Source of the DNA: Brytella acorum
Lineage (GTDB): Bacteria > Pseudomonadota > Alphaproteobacteria > Acetobacterales > Acetobacteraceae
Assembly (NCBI RefSeq): GCF_029309905.1
Contig: NZ_JARBJP010000010.1
Span: 1 to 62,950, forward strand
Length of the DNA: 62,950 nt
Direction: 5' to 3'
The position numbers and the translations under genes were made by a program. Positions 8,661-17,910 of this stretch are shown in pieces. The notes beneath the pieces were generated by a model. It searched no databases, had not been told where the DNA came from, and saw only the letters and a list, made by a program, of their open reading frames with translations. How positions within the stretch are numbered: the stretch's first letter is position 1; every line of letters begins with the position of its first letter.

Positions 8661-10784
8661 ATGGCCGATAGCGCCGATAAACGGGCCGACAACCGGATCG
8701 AAGTCACGATTGGCGACCAGACGGTGGAGCGCGGTCCGCAGGGAGCGACGCACCAGACCGCAAAAGGTGAGACCCCGACCCTCACCACCCAGCAGGGCGT
8801 GCCTGTCGCGGACGATCAGAACACCCTCAAGGCGGGTCCGCGCGGCGCGTCTCTTATGGAAGACTTCCATTTTCGCGAGAAGATCTTTCATTTCGACCAC
8901 GAGCGTATTCCCGAGCGCGTCGTCCATGCGCGCGGCTACGCGGCCCACGGCTTTTTCGAATTGACGGACTCGCTGGCCGAATACACGACAGCGAGCGTTC
9001 TTGGCAAAACCGGCGTTCAGGTGCCGGTTTTCACACGTTTTTCAACGGTCGCCGGAGCGAAGGGGTCGTCCGATCTCGCGCGCGACGTGCGCGGTTTCGC
9101 CGTGAAATTCTATACCGAGGAAGGCAACTGGGACCTCGTCGGGAACAACATGCCGGTCTTCTTCATCCAGGACGCGATGAAGTTTCCTGACATGGTGCAT
9201 GCCGTCAAGGAAGAGCCCGATAGCGGGTTTCCCCAGGCGCAGTCCGCCCATGACAATTTCTGGGATTTCGCGTCTCTCTCGCCCGAGACGGTCCATATGC
9301 TCATGTGGGTGATGTCCGACCGTGCGATCCCGCGCTCCTTCCGGTTCATGGAAGGATTCGGCGTCCATAGTTTCCGTCTCATCAATGCGGAAGGGAAGTC
9401 GACTTACGTGAAATTCCACTGGAAGCCGAAATCGGGCTTGCAGTCGGTGGTGTGGAACGAGGCTCTGAAGATCAATGGCGCCGATCCGGACTTCCATCGC
9501 CGGGATCTGTGGGACGCCATTCAGTCCGGCGATTTCCCGGAATGGGAGCTGGGCGTCCAGCTTTTCGACGACGCATTCGCGGATTCATTCGATTTCGACA
9601 TCCTCGACGCCACGAAGCTGATCCCCGAGGAACTGGTGCCGGTGCGCCGTGTGGGGCGGATGGTGCTGAACCGTGTCGTCGATAATTTCTTCGCGGAAAC
9701 CGAACAGGTTGCTTTCTGTACGCAGAATGTCGTGCCAGGCATCGGGTTTACGAACGATCCCCTGCTTCAGGGGCGCAATTTCTCGTATCTCGACACGCAG
9801 ACGAAGCGTCTGGGCGGCCCGAATTTCACGCATATCCCCATAAACGCGCCGAAATGCCCGTTCCATAATTTTCAGCAGGACGGGCACATGGCCATGCACA
9901 ACCCGAAAGGACGTGCGAATTACGAGCCCAATTCATGGGGGCAGGGGCCGCGCGAAAACCCGCAGCGCGGCTATCGCCATTACGAAGAGGCGCTCGAAGG
10001 CCGCAAGACCCGCGAACGTGGAGAACTCTTCGCCGATCATTACAGTCAGGCCCGTCAGTTTCTGATGAGCCAGACCTCGACGGAGCGGACGCATATCAAG
10101 AATGCGTTCGTCTTCGAACTCAGCAAGTGTCAGACACCGGCGATCCGTTCGCGCGTCGTCGCGCATCTGCGCAACGTGGACGAGGATCTGGCGAAGGCCG
10201 TCGCGGCCGGATTGCGACTGGAAGCCCTGCCGGAGGCCGCTCCTCCCGCGCGCAAGCCGCTGACCGGCCTCCCGCCTTCGGACAGGCTGAGCATTCTCAA
10301 AAACGGTCCTGACAGCTTCGCCGGTCGCAAGATCGGTGTCGTGGTGACGGATGGAACCGATGCGGAACTTCTGAAGGCGCTACTGGAAGCCGCGAAGGCG
10401 GAAGGCGCCAATGTGGAGCTCATCGCGCCTGAAGTGGGCGGCGTGAAAACGACCGACGGCAAGCTGCTCGCGGCCGGGCAGAAAATCGTCGGCGCTCCTT
10501 CCGTCCTGTATGATGCCGTTGTCCTGCTGCCTTCGGCCGACGGCGCGAAGCGGCTCGCCGGTGAGGCGACGGCACGGGATTTCGTGGCGGATGCCTACGC
10601 CCATGCAAAGTTCATCGGCTACGGACGCGACGCGGAGTCCATGCTCGCGAAAGGGGGGATTACGTCGGCCGACAAGGATGACGGGATCATCTCTCTCTCA
10701 GCCGCCGGTGACATGAAAGCTTTCATTCAAAGCTGCCGTGCGCTTCGTTTCTGGGCGCGCGAGAGCAAAACGCACTCCGTTTAA
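8661..10784 (+). CDS. katE: Catalase, large-subunit clade 2 (HPII type)
   Basis: Haem catalase that breaks hydrogen peroxide into water and oxygen in the cytoplasm. The start at 8661 has GGAGG 8 bases upstream. The 707-aa product has the long N-terminal arm, the distal histidine in [11 protein letters not shown] (His89), [15 protein letters not shown], and the haem-ligand tyrosine in NFSYLDTQ (Tyr376). After about residue 555 comes the flavodoxin / GATase1-like C-terminal domain ([12 protein letters not shown]) that sets large catalases apart from the 500-aa forms. In an acetic acid bacterium it would handle peroxide from strong periplasmic oxidation. A 13-bp hairpin lies 52 bp downstream. 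Confidence 0.96.
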   Translation: MADSADKRADNRIEVTIGDQTVERGPQGATHQTAKGETPTLTTQQGVPVADDQNTLKAGPRGASLMEDFHFREKIFHFDHERIPERVVHARGYAAHGFFELTDSLAEYTTASVLGKTGVQVPVFTRFSTVAGAKGSSDLARDVRGFAVKFYTEEGNWDLVGNNMPVFFIQDAMKFPDMVHAVKEEPDSGFPQAQSAHDNFWDFASLSPETVHMLMWVMSDRAIPRSFRFMEGFGVHSFRLINAEGKSTYVKFHWKPKSGLQSVVWNEALKINGADPDFHRRDLWDAIQSGDFPEWELGVQLFDDAFADSFDFDILDATKLIPEELVPVRRVGRMVLNRVVDNFFAETEQVAFCTQNVVPGIGFTNDPLLQGRNFSYLDTQTKRLGGPNFTHIPINAPKCPFHNFQQDGHMAMHNPKGRANYEPNSWGQGPRENPQRGYRHYEEALEGRKTRERGELFADHYSQARQFLMSQTSTERTHIKNAFVFELSKCQTPAIRSRVVAHLRNVDEDLAKAVAAGLRLEALPEAAPPARKPLTGLPPSDRLSILKNGPDSFAGRKIGVVVTDGTDAELLKALLEAAKAEGANVELIAPEVGGVKTTDGKLLAAGQKIVGAPSVLYDAVVLLPSADGAKRLAGEATARDFVADAYAHAKFIGYGRDAESMLAKGGITSADKDDGIISLSAAGDMKAFIQSCRALRFWARESKTHSV

Positions 10785-10836
10785 AGCGTGACGGACAGTT
10801 CCGGGGCGGCCATTCGCCTCGTTTGAAGATGATATT

Positions 10837-10868
10837 CGAGAGGCAGCATGCAGGAATGCTGCCTCTCG
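10837..10868 (+). terminator. Hairpin downstream of katE
   Basis: Perfect 13-bp stem CGAGAGGCAGCAT / ATGCTGCCTCTCG with loop GCAGGA, 52 bp after the katE stop. There is no run of T after it on either strand, so it may be a Rho-assisted or attenuating hairpin rather than a classical terminator. Confidence 0.55.
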
Positions 10869-10910
10869 TCGTGTCGCGTCTGCGGGCATGCCTTTGAACC
10901 CGCACAGAAT

Positions 10911-10969
10911 AGTTATCCCGAGTGATAAAATAACTCTATACGGGATATATATAACGTTCTATCCGTTAT
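10911..10969 (+). promoter_or_regulatory. Operator-like inverted repeats before polyol operon
   Basis: An AT-rich stretch 33-91 bp before the kinase start carries nested inverted repeats: AGTTAT (10911-10916) / ATAACT (10930-10935), TTATC (10913-10917) / GATAA (10924-10928), and ATAACG (10951-10956) / CGTTAT (10964-10969) with 7 bp between. This looks like a regulated promoter with two repressor or activator sites. No transcription factor gene is adjacent. Confidence 0.5.
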
Positions 10970-11001
10970 CGTCGTAAGAATGTGGGATATGGACGGCGAG
11001 T

Positions 11002-12669
11002 ATGGATGTTGTCATCGGGATTGATGTGGGGACGGGAAGCGCGCGGGCAGGTGTATTCGCCCTGGACGGCCGCAAGCGCGCTTCCGTCGTCACCCCTATC
11101 CGTACCTGGCATCCGGCTCCGGATTTCGCTCAGCAGTCCTCGGCCGATATCTGGTCGGCGGTATGCTACAGCGTGCGCGAGGCCGTCGCTCTCGCGGGGG
11201 ATGTTTCGGTGGTGGGCATCGGTTTCGATGCGACCTGTTCCCTCGTAGTGGTCGGAGCCGAGGGCGAAGCACTTTCCGTCGATCCGAAGGGCGCGCCAGG
11301 GCAGGACATCATTCTGTGGGCGGATCATCGCGCGGTCGCCGAAGCCGATGAAATCAACGCGGGTGGCCATGAAGTCCTGCGTTTTGTCGGAGGTACCATC
11401 TCACCGGAGATGGAGACCCCCAAGCTCGTCTGGCTGAAGCGGCATCTGCCGGACGTTTTCGAGCGCGCTGCCTGGTTTTTCGACCTTCCCGATTTTCTGA
11501 CGTGGCGCGCGACCGGCGCCTCTTCGCGCTCCGCCTGTTCCACGGCCTGCAAATGGACCTATCTCGCCCATGAAGGGCGCTGGGACGAAGCCTATTTTCG
11601 CGCCATCGGCCTCGGCGAACTGGCTGATGAGGGCTTCTCGCGCATCGGGCGCGACATCCGGTCCCTCGGCGGTACGGTCGGGGATGGTCTGAGTGCTTCG
11701 GCGGCGGCGGAACTCGGGCTGCGTGCCGGTATTCCCGTCGGAGTGTCGGCCATCGATGCCCATGCGGGCGGCATCGGCCTGCTCGGCGCGGCGCGCACGG
11801 ATGGGGAGGAGGGCGTGACGCTCAACCAGAGTCTCGCGCTGATCTGCGGGACGTCGAGCTGTCACATGGCGGTCTCGCCCGAAGCCCGTTTCGTGAAGGG
11901 GGTCTGGGGGCCTTATGCCGAAGCCATGCTGCCCGGCATGTGGCTTAACGAGGCCGGACAGTCCGCGGTCGGTTCGCTCGTGGATTTCGTGGTGGATACC
12001 CATGCGGCGGGTGCCGCGCTGAAGGCGCAGGCCAAGGCCGAGGAGCGGAGCGTTTTCGCCCTGCTCAATGAGCGCGTCGAGGCGCTGGAGGCGCGCGATC
12101 TTCCTGGCGCGATCACGGCCAACCTGCATGTCCTGCCGGATTTCCATGGCAATCGCTCGCCCTATGCGGACCCGTCCCTGCGCGGCGCGATCGACGGGCT
12201 GCCGATGTCGGCGACGGCGGATGATCTGGCGCGGCTCTATCTCGCCACCATCCAGGGCCTCGCCTATGGCACGCGCGACATCATCGATGCCCTGAACGAC
12301 GAGGGCTATGCGATCGACACGATTTTCGCGACCGGCGGATGGACGAAAAACGCCCTCTTCCTGAGAGAGCACGCCAATGCGACCGGCTGTCGTATTCTGC
12401 TGCCGCGGGAACCGGACGCCGTCCTGCTGGGTGCTGCGATCCTCGGCGCGGTCGCCTCGGGCGTTTTTTCGGACATGCACACCGCGATGAACGCGATGAG
12501 CCACGAGGGGGAGGAGATCCGTCCCGATCCCCGCACGCGAGCCTATCACCGCGCCAAGAGCGCGATCGCGCGCGAGATGCATGTCAACCAGTTGCGTTAT
12601 CGCCGACGCATGGCAACCGCGGATGACGCGGTTGCGAACGGAGACGGGACGACGTCCCCCCGACTTTGA
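11002..12669 (+). CDS. FGGY-family pentulose kinase (D-ribulokinase-like)
   Basis: Cytoplasmic ATP-dependent kinase for a ketopentose, of the FGGY family branch related to D-ribulokinase. Visible: the ATP-binding opening GIDVGTGSARAGVF (residues 6-19), IGFDATCS, IILWADHRA, ISPEMETPKLVWLK, DLPDFLTWRATG, the C-terminal ATPase-fold glycines in FATGGWTKNA, and LLGAAILGA. The length of 555 aa fits. It is the first gene of a transporter operon and so probably phosphorylates the ketose made by the SDR at the operon's end, feeding D-ribulose or D-xylulose into the pentose phosphate pathway. The exact sugar is not decided by the sequence. Confidence 0.87.
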   Translation: MDVVIGIDVGTGSARAGVFALDGRKRASVVTPIRTWHPAPDFAQQSSADIWSAVCYSVREAVALAGDVSVVGIGFDATCSLVVVGAEGEALSVDPKGAPGQDIILWADHRAVAEADEINAGGHEVLRFVGGTISPEMETPKLVWLKRHLPDVFERAAWFFDLPDFLTWRATGASSRSACSTACKWTYLAHEGRWDEAYFRAIGLGELADEGFSRIGRDIRSLGGTVGDGLSASAAAELGLRAGIPVGVSAIDAHAGGIGLLGAARTDGEEGVTLNQSLALICGTSSCHMAVSPEARFVKGVWGPYAEAMLPGMWLNEAGQSAVGSLVDFVVDTHAAGAALKAQAKAEERSVFALLNERVEALEARDLPGAITANLHVLPDFHGNRSPYADPSLRGAIDGLPMSATADDLARLYLATIQGLAYGTRDIIDALNDEGYAIDTIFATGGWTKNALFLREHANATGCRILLPREPDAVLLGAAILGAVASGVFSDMHTAMNAMSHEGEEIRPDPRTRAYHRAKSAIAREMHVNQLRYRRRMATADDAVANGDGTTSPRL

Positions 12670-12749
12670 GGCGTTTTACCATCGTTTACCGCTTTATCAC
12701 TCCGCCGGATGCGACTGCCCGACGGGCCGCTCTTGAAGGACAAGACGCT

Positions 12750-14087
12750 ATGTTTGCTTTCAGTTCCTTTTGCCGCAAGACTGTTCTCTCCGTTCTCATC
12801 GCCGGGACGGCGCTCGGTTCCGGTTTGTCGGCGGCGCAGGCGGACAGCACCCTGACGATCGCGACGGTCAATAACGGCGACATGATCATCATGCGGCAGC
12901 TTTCGAAGGAATTCGAGAAAACGCACCCGACCATTCACCTGAACTGGGTGACGCTCGAGGAAAACATCCTGCGCCAGCGCGTCACGACCGACGTCGCGAC
13001 GGGAGCGGGGCAGTTCGACATCATGACCATCGGCAACTACGAGGTGCCGATCTGGGCCAAGCAGAAATGGCTCGCCGAGATCGCGCCGACCGCCGCCTAT
13101 GACGTCAACGATATCCTGCCCGCCGTGCGCTCCGGCCTGACCTATCAGGACAAGCTCTATGCGCTGCCGTTCTACGCCGAAAGCGTGATGACCTATTACC
13201 GCAAGGACCTGTTCGAGAAGGCCGGGCTCAAGATGCCCGAGAGCCCCACCTATGACCAGATCCGCCAGTTCGCCGACAAGATCACCGACAAATCGAACCA
13301 GGTTTACGGCATCTGTCTGCGCGGCAAGCCGGGCTGGGGCGAAAACATGGCTTTCGTGACGTCGATGGTGAACAGCTTCGGCGGTCAGTGGTTCGGCAAT
13401 GGCTGGAAGCCCATGCTGGACAGCGCGGCATGGAAGGCCGCCATCAACTGGTACGTCTCGGCCCTGAAAGCTGATGGCCCTCCGGGCGCGACCTCGAACG
13501 GTTTCAATGAGAATCTTGCGCTGTTCGCAAGCGGGCATTGCGGCATCTGGATCGATTCCACGGTCGCCGGCGGCCTTCTGTTCGATCCGAAGCAGTCCCA
13601 GGTCGCGGACAAGGTCGGCTTCGCGGCTTCGCCCAAAGGCGCCTACGGCAAGGGGCCGACCTGGCTGTGGAGCTGGAACCTGGCGATCCCGGCCAGTTCG
13701 AAGCATACCGAAGACGCGCAGACTTTCGTGACCTGGGCGACGTCGAAGGAATATGTCCAGCTCGTCGCCAGGGAAAAAGGCTGGGTCGCCGTTCCGGCCG
13801 GAACCCGGCAGTCGACCTACGACAACCCGGACTATCAGAAGGCCGCCCCCTTCGCGGCTTTCGTGAAGAACGCGATTGCGAATTCCGATCCGAACGGCCA
13901 GACCGCCGAGCCGCGTCCCTATACGGGCGCCCAGTTCGTCAGCATCCCGCAGTTCCAGGCCATCGGAACGCAGGTCGGCCAGACCATCGCCGCCGCGCTG
14001 TCGGGCCAGATGACCGTGGATCAGGCGTTGTCGGCGTCGCAGGCTTCCACGACGCGGACGATGCGTCAGGCCTCTTACCTGCGTTGA
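12750..14087 (+). CDS. Polyol ABC transporter, periplasmic binding protein
   Basis: Substrate-binding protein of a carbohydrate-uptake type 1 ABC transporter, family of SmoE/MtlE polyol binders. The start at 12750 has GAAGGA 9 bases upstream and gives a 445-aa protein. It begins with a signal peptide that should be cut after SAAQA, giving DSTLTIATV. The mature part shows the family pattern: KEFEKTHPTIHLNWV, DIMTIGNYEVP, LPFYAESVMTYYRKDLFEKAGLK, and the C-terminal VPAGTRQSTY. It lies between the kinase and two permeases in the same direction. The ligand is inferred to be a sugar alcohol such as D-arabitol, sorbitol or mannitol. Confidence 0.9.
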   Translation: MFAFSSFCRKTVLSVLIAGTALGSGLSAAQADSTLTIATVNNGDMIIMRQLSKEFEKTHPTIHLNWVTLEENILRQRVTTDVATGAGQFDIMTIGNYEVPIWAKQKWLAEIAPTAAYDVNDILPAVRSGLTYQDKLYALPFYAESVMTYYRKDLFEKAGLKMPESPTYDQIRQFADKITDKSNQVYGICLRGKPGWGENMAFVTSMVNSFGGQWFGNGWKPMLDSAAWKAAINWYVSALKADGPPGATSNGFNENLALFASGHCGIWIDSTVAGGLLFDPKQSQVADKVGFAASPKGAYGKGPTWLWSWNLAIPASSKHTEDAQTFVTWATSKEYVQLVAREKGWVAVPAGTRQSTYDNPDYQKAAPFAAFVKNAIANSDPNGQTAEPRPYTGAQFVSIPQFQAIGTQVGQTIAAALSGQMTVDQALSASQASTTRTMRQASYLR

Positions 14088-14125
14088 TGCTTTCGCTCTG
14101 ACGGCCACGTTTCAAGGATTTCACC

Positions 14126-15040
14126 ATGGATGCCACCACCATGACGACGGCGCCACCGCCCGTCAGAGCGGGTTCGACCAGCGGGCGGAAGAGCGGCATC
14201 CTGCTGCTCTCACCCGCCGTCGTCCTGCTGCTCGTCTGGTCGATCGTGCCGCTGCTCCTCACGCTGTGGTATTCGTTCCGGAACTACAATCTCGTGGACC
14301 CGACGATGCACGGCTTTGCGGGGTTCAGCAATTACTGGTACCTGCTGACCGACCCGGACTTTCTGGAAGCGCTGCGTAATACGGCCCTGCTGGTGGTCGG
14401 CGTTCTGGTGATTTCGGTGGGCGGCGGAACGCTGCTGGCCGTTCTTTACGATCAGGAGTTTTTCGGACGCGGGATCGCCCGCGTGCTGGTCATTTCACCG
14501 TTCTTCGTCATGCCCACCGTCTCGGCGTTGCTGTGGAAGAACCTGATGCTGCATCCGATCTATGGGGTCTATGCCTGGATGATGCGCTCTGTCGGTCTGA
14601 CGCCGATCGACTGGCTCCAACGTTTTCCCATGGCGACCGTCATGATGATCGTCGCATGGGAGTGGTTGCCTTTTGCGGTTCTTATCCTGCTGACCGCCGT
14701 GCAGTCTCTCGACACCGAGCAGCGCGAGGCCGCGTTGCTCGATGGCGCGGGACCGGTTGCACGCTTCCGGCATATCATCCTGCCGCATCTCAGCCGCGCC
14801 ATTACGGTCGTGGTGATGATCGAGACGATCTACCTGCTGACGATCTTCGCGGAAATCATGGTGACGACGGCGGGTGGCCCCGGCGTCGCCTCCACCAATC
14901 TCGCTTACATGATCTATGCCCGTGCCCTGTTGCAGTTCGATGTGGGGGGCGCGTCGGCCGGCGGCGTGATCGCCATCGTGATCGCGAATATCGTCGCCAT
15001 GTTCCTCGTGCGGGCCGTGGCCCGAAACCTGGAGGCCTGA
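14126..15040 (+). CDS. Polyol ABC transporter permease (SmoF/MtlF type)
   Basis: Inner membrane permease with about six membrane segments, 304 aa, of the MalF-like family without the large MalF insertion. The EAA loop that contacts the ATPase reads EREAALLDGAG-like (QREAALLDGAGPVARFRHIILP, split here for length). The start has AAGGA 7 bases upstream and lies 38 bp after the binding protein. The stop is 4 bp before the second permease, so translation is probably coupled. It works as a heterodimer with the next gene product. Confidence 0.92.
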   Translation: MDATTMTTAPPPVRAGSTSGRKSGILLLSPAVVLLLVWSIVPLLLTLWYSFRNYNLVDPTMHGFAGFSNYWYLLTDPDFLEALRNTALLVVGVLVISVGGGTLLAVLYDQEFFGRGIARVLVISPFFVMPTVSALLWKNLMLHPIYGVYAWMMRSVGLTPIDWLQRFPMATVMMIVAWEWLPFAVLILLTAVQSLDTEQREAALLDGAGPVARFRHIILPHLSRAITVVVMIETIYLLTIFAEIMVTTAGGPGVASTNLAYMIYARALLQFDVGGASAGGVIAIVIANIVAMFLVRAVARNLEA

Positions 15041-15044
15041 TCTT

Positions 15045-15872
15045 ATGGCTGTCAAACGCTCACGCGGCGCGTCGATCGCCATCGGTTCGCTCGGATGGAT
15101 CATCGCGCTCTGGATTTTCTTCCCACTCTTCTGGATGTTCCTGACGGGCTTCAAGAGCGAGGTCGATGCCATCGCAACGCCCCCGCATCTCTTTTTCCGC
15201 CCGACCCTGGTCAGCTACGCGGAAGTTTTCGAGCGCGCCAATTACTGGCATTTCGCGCTCAATACGGTGCTGATATCCGTCGGCGCGACGTTCGTCGCAA
15301 TCCTGCTGTCCATTCCGGCCGCCTATGCGATGGCGTTTCTGCCTGGCAAGCGGACGAAGGGGACACTGCTATGGATGCTGTCGACGCGCATGCTGCCGCC
15401 GGTCGGGGTTCTGGTGCCGATCTATCTGATTGCGCGCGACACGCATCTGCTCGATACGGTGGTGGGGCTGGCGATCGTGGACATGCTTACCAACCTGCCG
15501 ATCACGGTGTGGATGCTCTACACATTCTTTCGCGAAGTGCCGTTGCCGATCCTCGAAGCGGGACGCATGGATGGCGCGAATCGCTGGCAGGAGATCACCG
15601 TGGTCCTGTTGCCGCTGGCCGTGCCGGGCATTGCCTCGACAGCGCTTCTTTCGATGATCCTGTGCTGGAACGAGGCGTTCTGGTCGCTGAATCTGACATC
15701 TTCGCAGGCTGCCCCCTTGACGGCGTTCATCGCGTCGTTCTCGTCTCCGGAAGGGCTGTTTTTCGGCAAACTGTCGGCGGCATCGACGCTGGCGGTGGCG
15801 CCGATTCTTATCTTCGGTTGGTTCAGCCAGAAGCAGCTTGTGCGCGGCCTGACTTTTGGGGCCGTGAAATGA
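15045..15872 (+). CDS. Polyol ABC transporter permease (SmoG/MtlG type)
   Basis: Second inner membrane permease, 275 aa, MalG-like. It has about six membrane segments, starting GWIIALWIFFPLFWMFLTGF. The EAA loop is EAGRMDGANRWQEITVVLLP. The start follows GGAGG that lies within the end of the preceding permease gene, 9 bases upstream, which supports coupled translation. The protein ends with the family-like QKQLVRGLTFGAVK. It pairs with the upstream permease. Confidence 0.92.
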   Translation: MAVKRSRGASIAIGSLGWIIALWIFFPLFWMFLTGFKSEVDAIATPPHLFFRPTLVSYAEVFERANYWHFALNTVLISVGATFVAILLSIPAAYAMAFLPGKRTKGTLLWMLSTRMLPPVGVLVPIYLIARDTHLLDTVVGLAIVDMLTNLPITVWMLYTFFREVPLPILEAGRMDGANRWQEITVVLLPLAVPGIASTALLSMILCWNEAFWSLNLTSSQAAPLTAFIASFSSPEGLFFGKLSAASTLAVAPILIFGWFSQKQLVRGLTFGAVK

Positions 15873-15915
15873 TGTCCGCAATTCAAACACTCAGACACGA
15901 TCGGGAGGCTGCGTG

Positions 15916-17025
15916 ATGGCCACTGTTGAACTCAAGAACATCCGCAAGACCTATATTTCCGAGGAGATCATCAAGGGCGTATCCCTGACGATCGAGGACG
16001 GCGAGTTCGTGGTGTTCGTCGGTCCGTCGGGCTGCGGAAAATCAACGCTGCTGCGCATGATCGCCGGACTGGAGGACATCACGGATGGCGATCTTCTGAT
16101 CGACGGACGGCGTGTGAACGACGTGGGGCCGGCCGATCGCGGCCTGGCGATGGTGTTTCAGTCCTATGCGCTCTATCCGCATATGAACGTCTATCAGAAC
16201 ATGGAATTCGCCCTGAAGCTGGCGAAGATGCCCGAGGCCGAGCGGCGCGGGAAGATCGAGGCTGTCGCGAAGACGCTGCAACTCGAACCTTATCTCAAGC
16301 ACAAGCCGGGCCAGCTCTCCGGCGGCCAGCGCCAGCGTGTCGCCATCGGGCGGGCCATCGTCCGCAATCCGAAGGTCTTTCTGTTCGATGAGCCGCTGTC
16401 GAATCTCGATGCGGCCCTGCGCGGCCAGATGCGCGTTGAACTCGCGACGCTGCACCGGCGTCTGGAGGCGACGACGATCTACGTCACGCATGACCAGATC
16501 GAAGCCATGACCATGGCCGACAAGATCGTCGTGCTTCAGAAAGGCATTATCGAACAGGTCGGCTCGCCGCTGGAGCTGTACCATCATCCCCGCAACCTGT
16601 TCGTCGCCCGCTTCATCGGCGCACCGCCGATGAACCTGCTGCAGGCACACGTTATAGCGGCTGACGAGCAGGGTACGCGGGTCAAGCTCGTAACCGGCCA
16701 GAGCGTAACGGTCGCGGTGGAGCCGCGCGCCGATCTGGTAGGGACCTCCGTGACGCTCGGTATTCGCCCCGAACATGTTCGCCTGGGCACTTCGGACGTC
16801 AACCCGGGGCAGGGCGTGGTCCTGCTGGCTGAGCATCTCGGCGCGCTGACGCATCTGCATGTTCGCATCAGCGATGGCCACGACATCATCATCCAGACCG
16901 AGGGTGGGGATGCGTTGACGGCGGATGCGCCCGTCGCATTCTCGTTCCCTCCCGAGCATTGCCATCTTTTCGACCAGAACGGCGTCGCCATGCCTCGGAA
17001 AGCACGGCGTTCGCTCGCCGCATAA
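15916..17025 (+). CDS. Polyol ABC transporter ATP-binding protein
   Basis: Cytoplasmic ATPase of the MalK/SmoK/UgpC type, 369 aa. Walker A is GPSGCGKST, the Q-loop is in AMVFQSYALYPHMNVYQN, the signature is LSGGQRQRVAIGRA, Walker B is VFLFDEPLSNLD and the switch histidine is in YVTHDQ. A C-terminal TOBE-like domain follows (residues about 235-369, GIRPEHVRLG). ATG 15916 is preferred over GTG 15913 because GGGAGG lies 7 bases upstream. Proteins of this group often energise more than one sugar transporter, but its position implies it serves the two permeases directly upstream. Confidence 0.94.
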   Translation: MATVELKNIRKTYISEEIIKGVSLTIEDGEFVVFVGPSGCGKSTLLRMIAGLEDITDGDLLIDGRRVNDVGPADRGLAMVFQSYALYPHMNVYQNMEFALKLAKMPEAERRGKIEAVAKTLQLEPYLKHKPGQLSGGQRQRVAIGRAIVRNPKVFLFDEPLSNLDAALRGQMRVELATLHRRLEATTIYVTHDQIEAMTMADKIVVLQKGIIEQVGSPLELYHHPRNLFVARFIGAPPMNLLQAHVIAADEQGTRVKLVTGQSVTVAVEPRADLVGTSVTLGIRPEHVRLGTSDVNPGQGVVLLAEHLGALTHLHVRISDGHDIIIQTEGGDALTADAPVAFSFPPEHCHLFDQNGVAMPRKARRSLAA

Positions 17026-17050
17026 ACATTTCTCATCAGGAATCTCTCCG

Positions 17051-17824
17051 ATGTACCAGGAAAAACTCCGTCTCGATCAGCGCGTGGCCATCATCACGGG
17101 CGGCGCGCAGAACATTGGCCTGTGCTGCGCCGAGGCGCTGGCGGAATTTGGCGCGCATGTCGTGCTGGCCGATCTCGATCTCGATCGCGCCGCGCAGTCG
17201 GCCGGGGAACTGCGCGCGAAAGGCTACACCGCCTCGCATGTCGGCATGGATGTCACCTCCATGAAGAGCGTGGAAGATGCGGTCAGCGCCGTCGAGCAGG
17301 AATATGGGAAGATCGATATTCTCGTGGCGAGTGCTGGACTGTGCGTATCCGAAGTCAAGGCCGAGGACGTGCCGGAAGGGCAGTGGCTCAAGCAGATCGA
17401 CATCAACCTCAATGGCATGTTCCGCTCATGTCAGGCCGTCGGCCGCGTCATGCTCAGGCAGGGCAGCGGCAGCATCGTTGCGATCGGCTCGATGTCAGGG
17501 CTGATCGTCAATCGCCCCCAGCAACAGGCGGCCTACAACGCGTCCAAGGCGGGCGTGCATCAGTATATCCGTTCGCTGGCCGCCGAATGGGCGCCGAGCG
17601 GCATTCGCGTCAACGCGGTGGCGCCGACCTATATCGAGACTACGCTGACGCGGTTCGGCATGGAAAAACCCGCGCTTTACGATCGCTGGATCGACGGCAC
17701 GCCAATGGGGCGCGTCGGCCAGCCGGACGAGGTCGCTTCCGTCGTGCAGTTTCTGGCCTCTGACGCGGCCAGCCTGATGACCGGCGCGATCGTCAATGTG
17801 GATGCGGGTTTCACCGTCTGGTGA
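17051..17824 (+). CDS. SDR polyol dehydrogenase (arabitol / xylulose type)
   Basis: NAD(P)-dependent SDR, 257 aa, last gene of the polyol operon. Cofactor motif TGGAQNIG (residues 17-24), active site serine in AIGSMSG, and YNASK with the following GVHQYIRSLAAEWAP. The usual NNAG is replaced by ASAG. From memory the whole protein closely resembles a Gluconobacter SDR described as D-arabitol dehydrogenase / xylulose reductase, including IVNRPQQQAAYNASKAG and the C-terminal IVNVDAGFTVW. It would oxidise the imported polyol to a ketopentose for the kinase encoded first in the operon. The substrate assignment is inference. Confidence 0.85.
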   Translation: MYQEKLRLDQRVAIITGGAQNIGLCCAEALAEFGAHVVLADLDLDRAAQSAGELRAKGYTASHVGMDVTSMKSVEDAVSAVEQEYGKIDILVASAGLCVSEVKAEDVPEGQWLKQIDINLNGMFRSCQAVGRVMLRQGSGSIVAIGSMSGLIVNRPQQQAAYNASKAGVHQYIRSLAAEWAPSGIRVNAVAPTYIETTLTRFGMEKPALYDRWIDGTPMGRVGQPDEVASVVQFLASDAASLMTGAIVNVDAGFTVW

Positions 17825-17828
17825 CGCG

Positions 17829-17862
17829 GAAGGGTTCCGGTCGACCGGTGTCCGGGCCCTTC
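17829..17862. terminator. Hairpin between convergent genes
   Basis: Outer arms GAAGGG (17829-17834) and CCCTTC (17857-17862) enclose the palindrome CCGGTCGACCGG (17837-17848), immediately after the SDR stop. It probably ends both the polyol operon and, on the other strand, the methyltransferase pair. No T-run follows. Confidence 0.4.
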
Positions 17863-17910
17863 ATGACATCGGTCGGGTGAACCGACATACGATCCCGCGT
17901 CCGGAATGTC

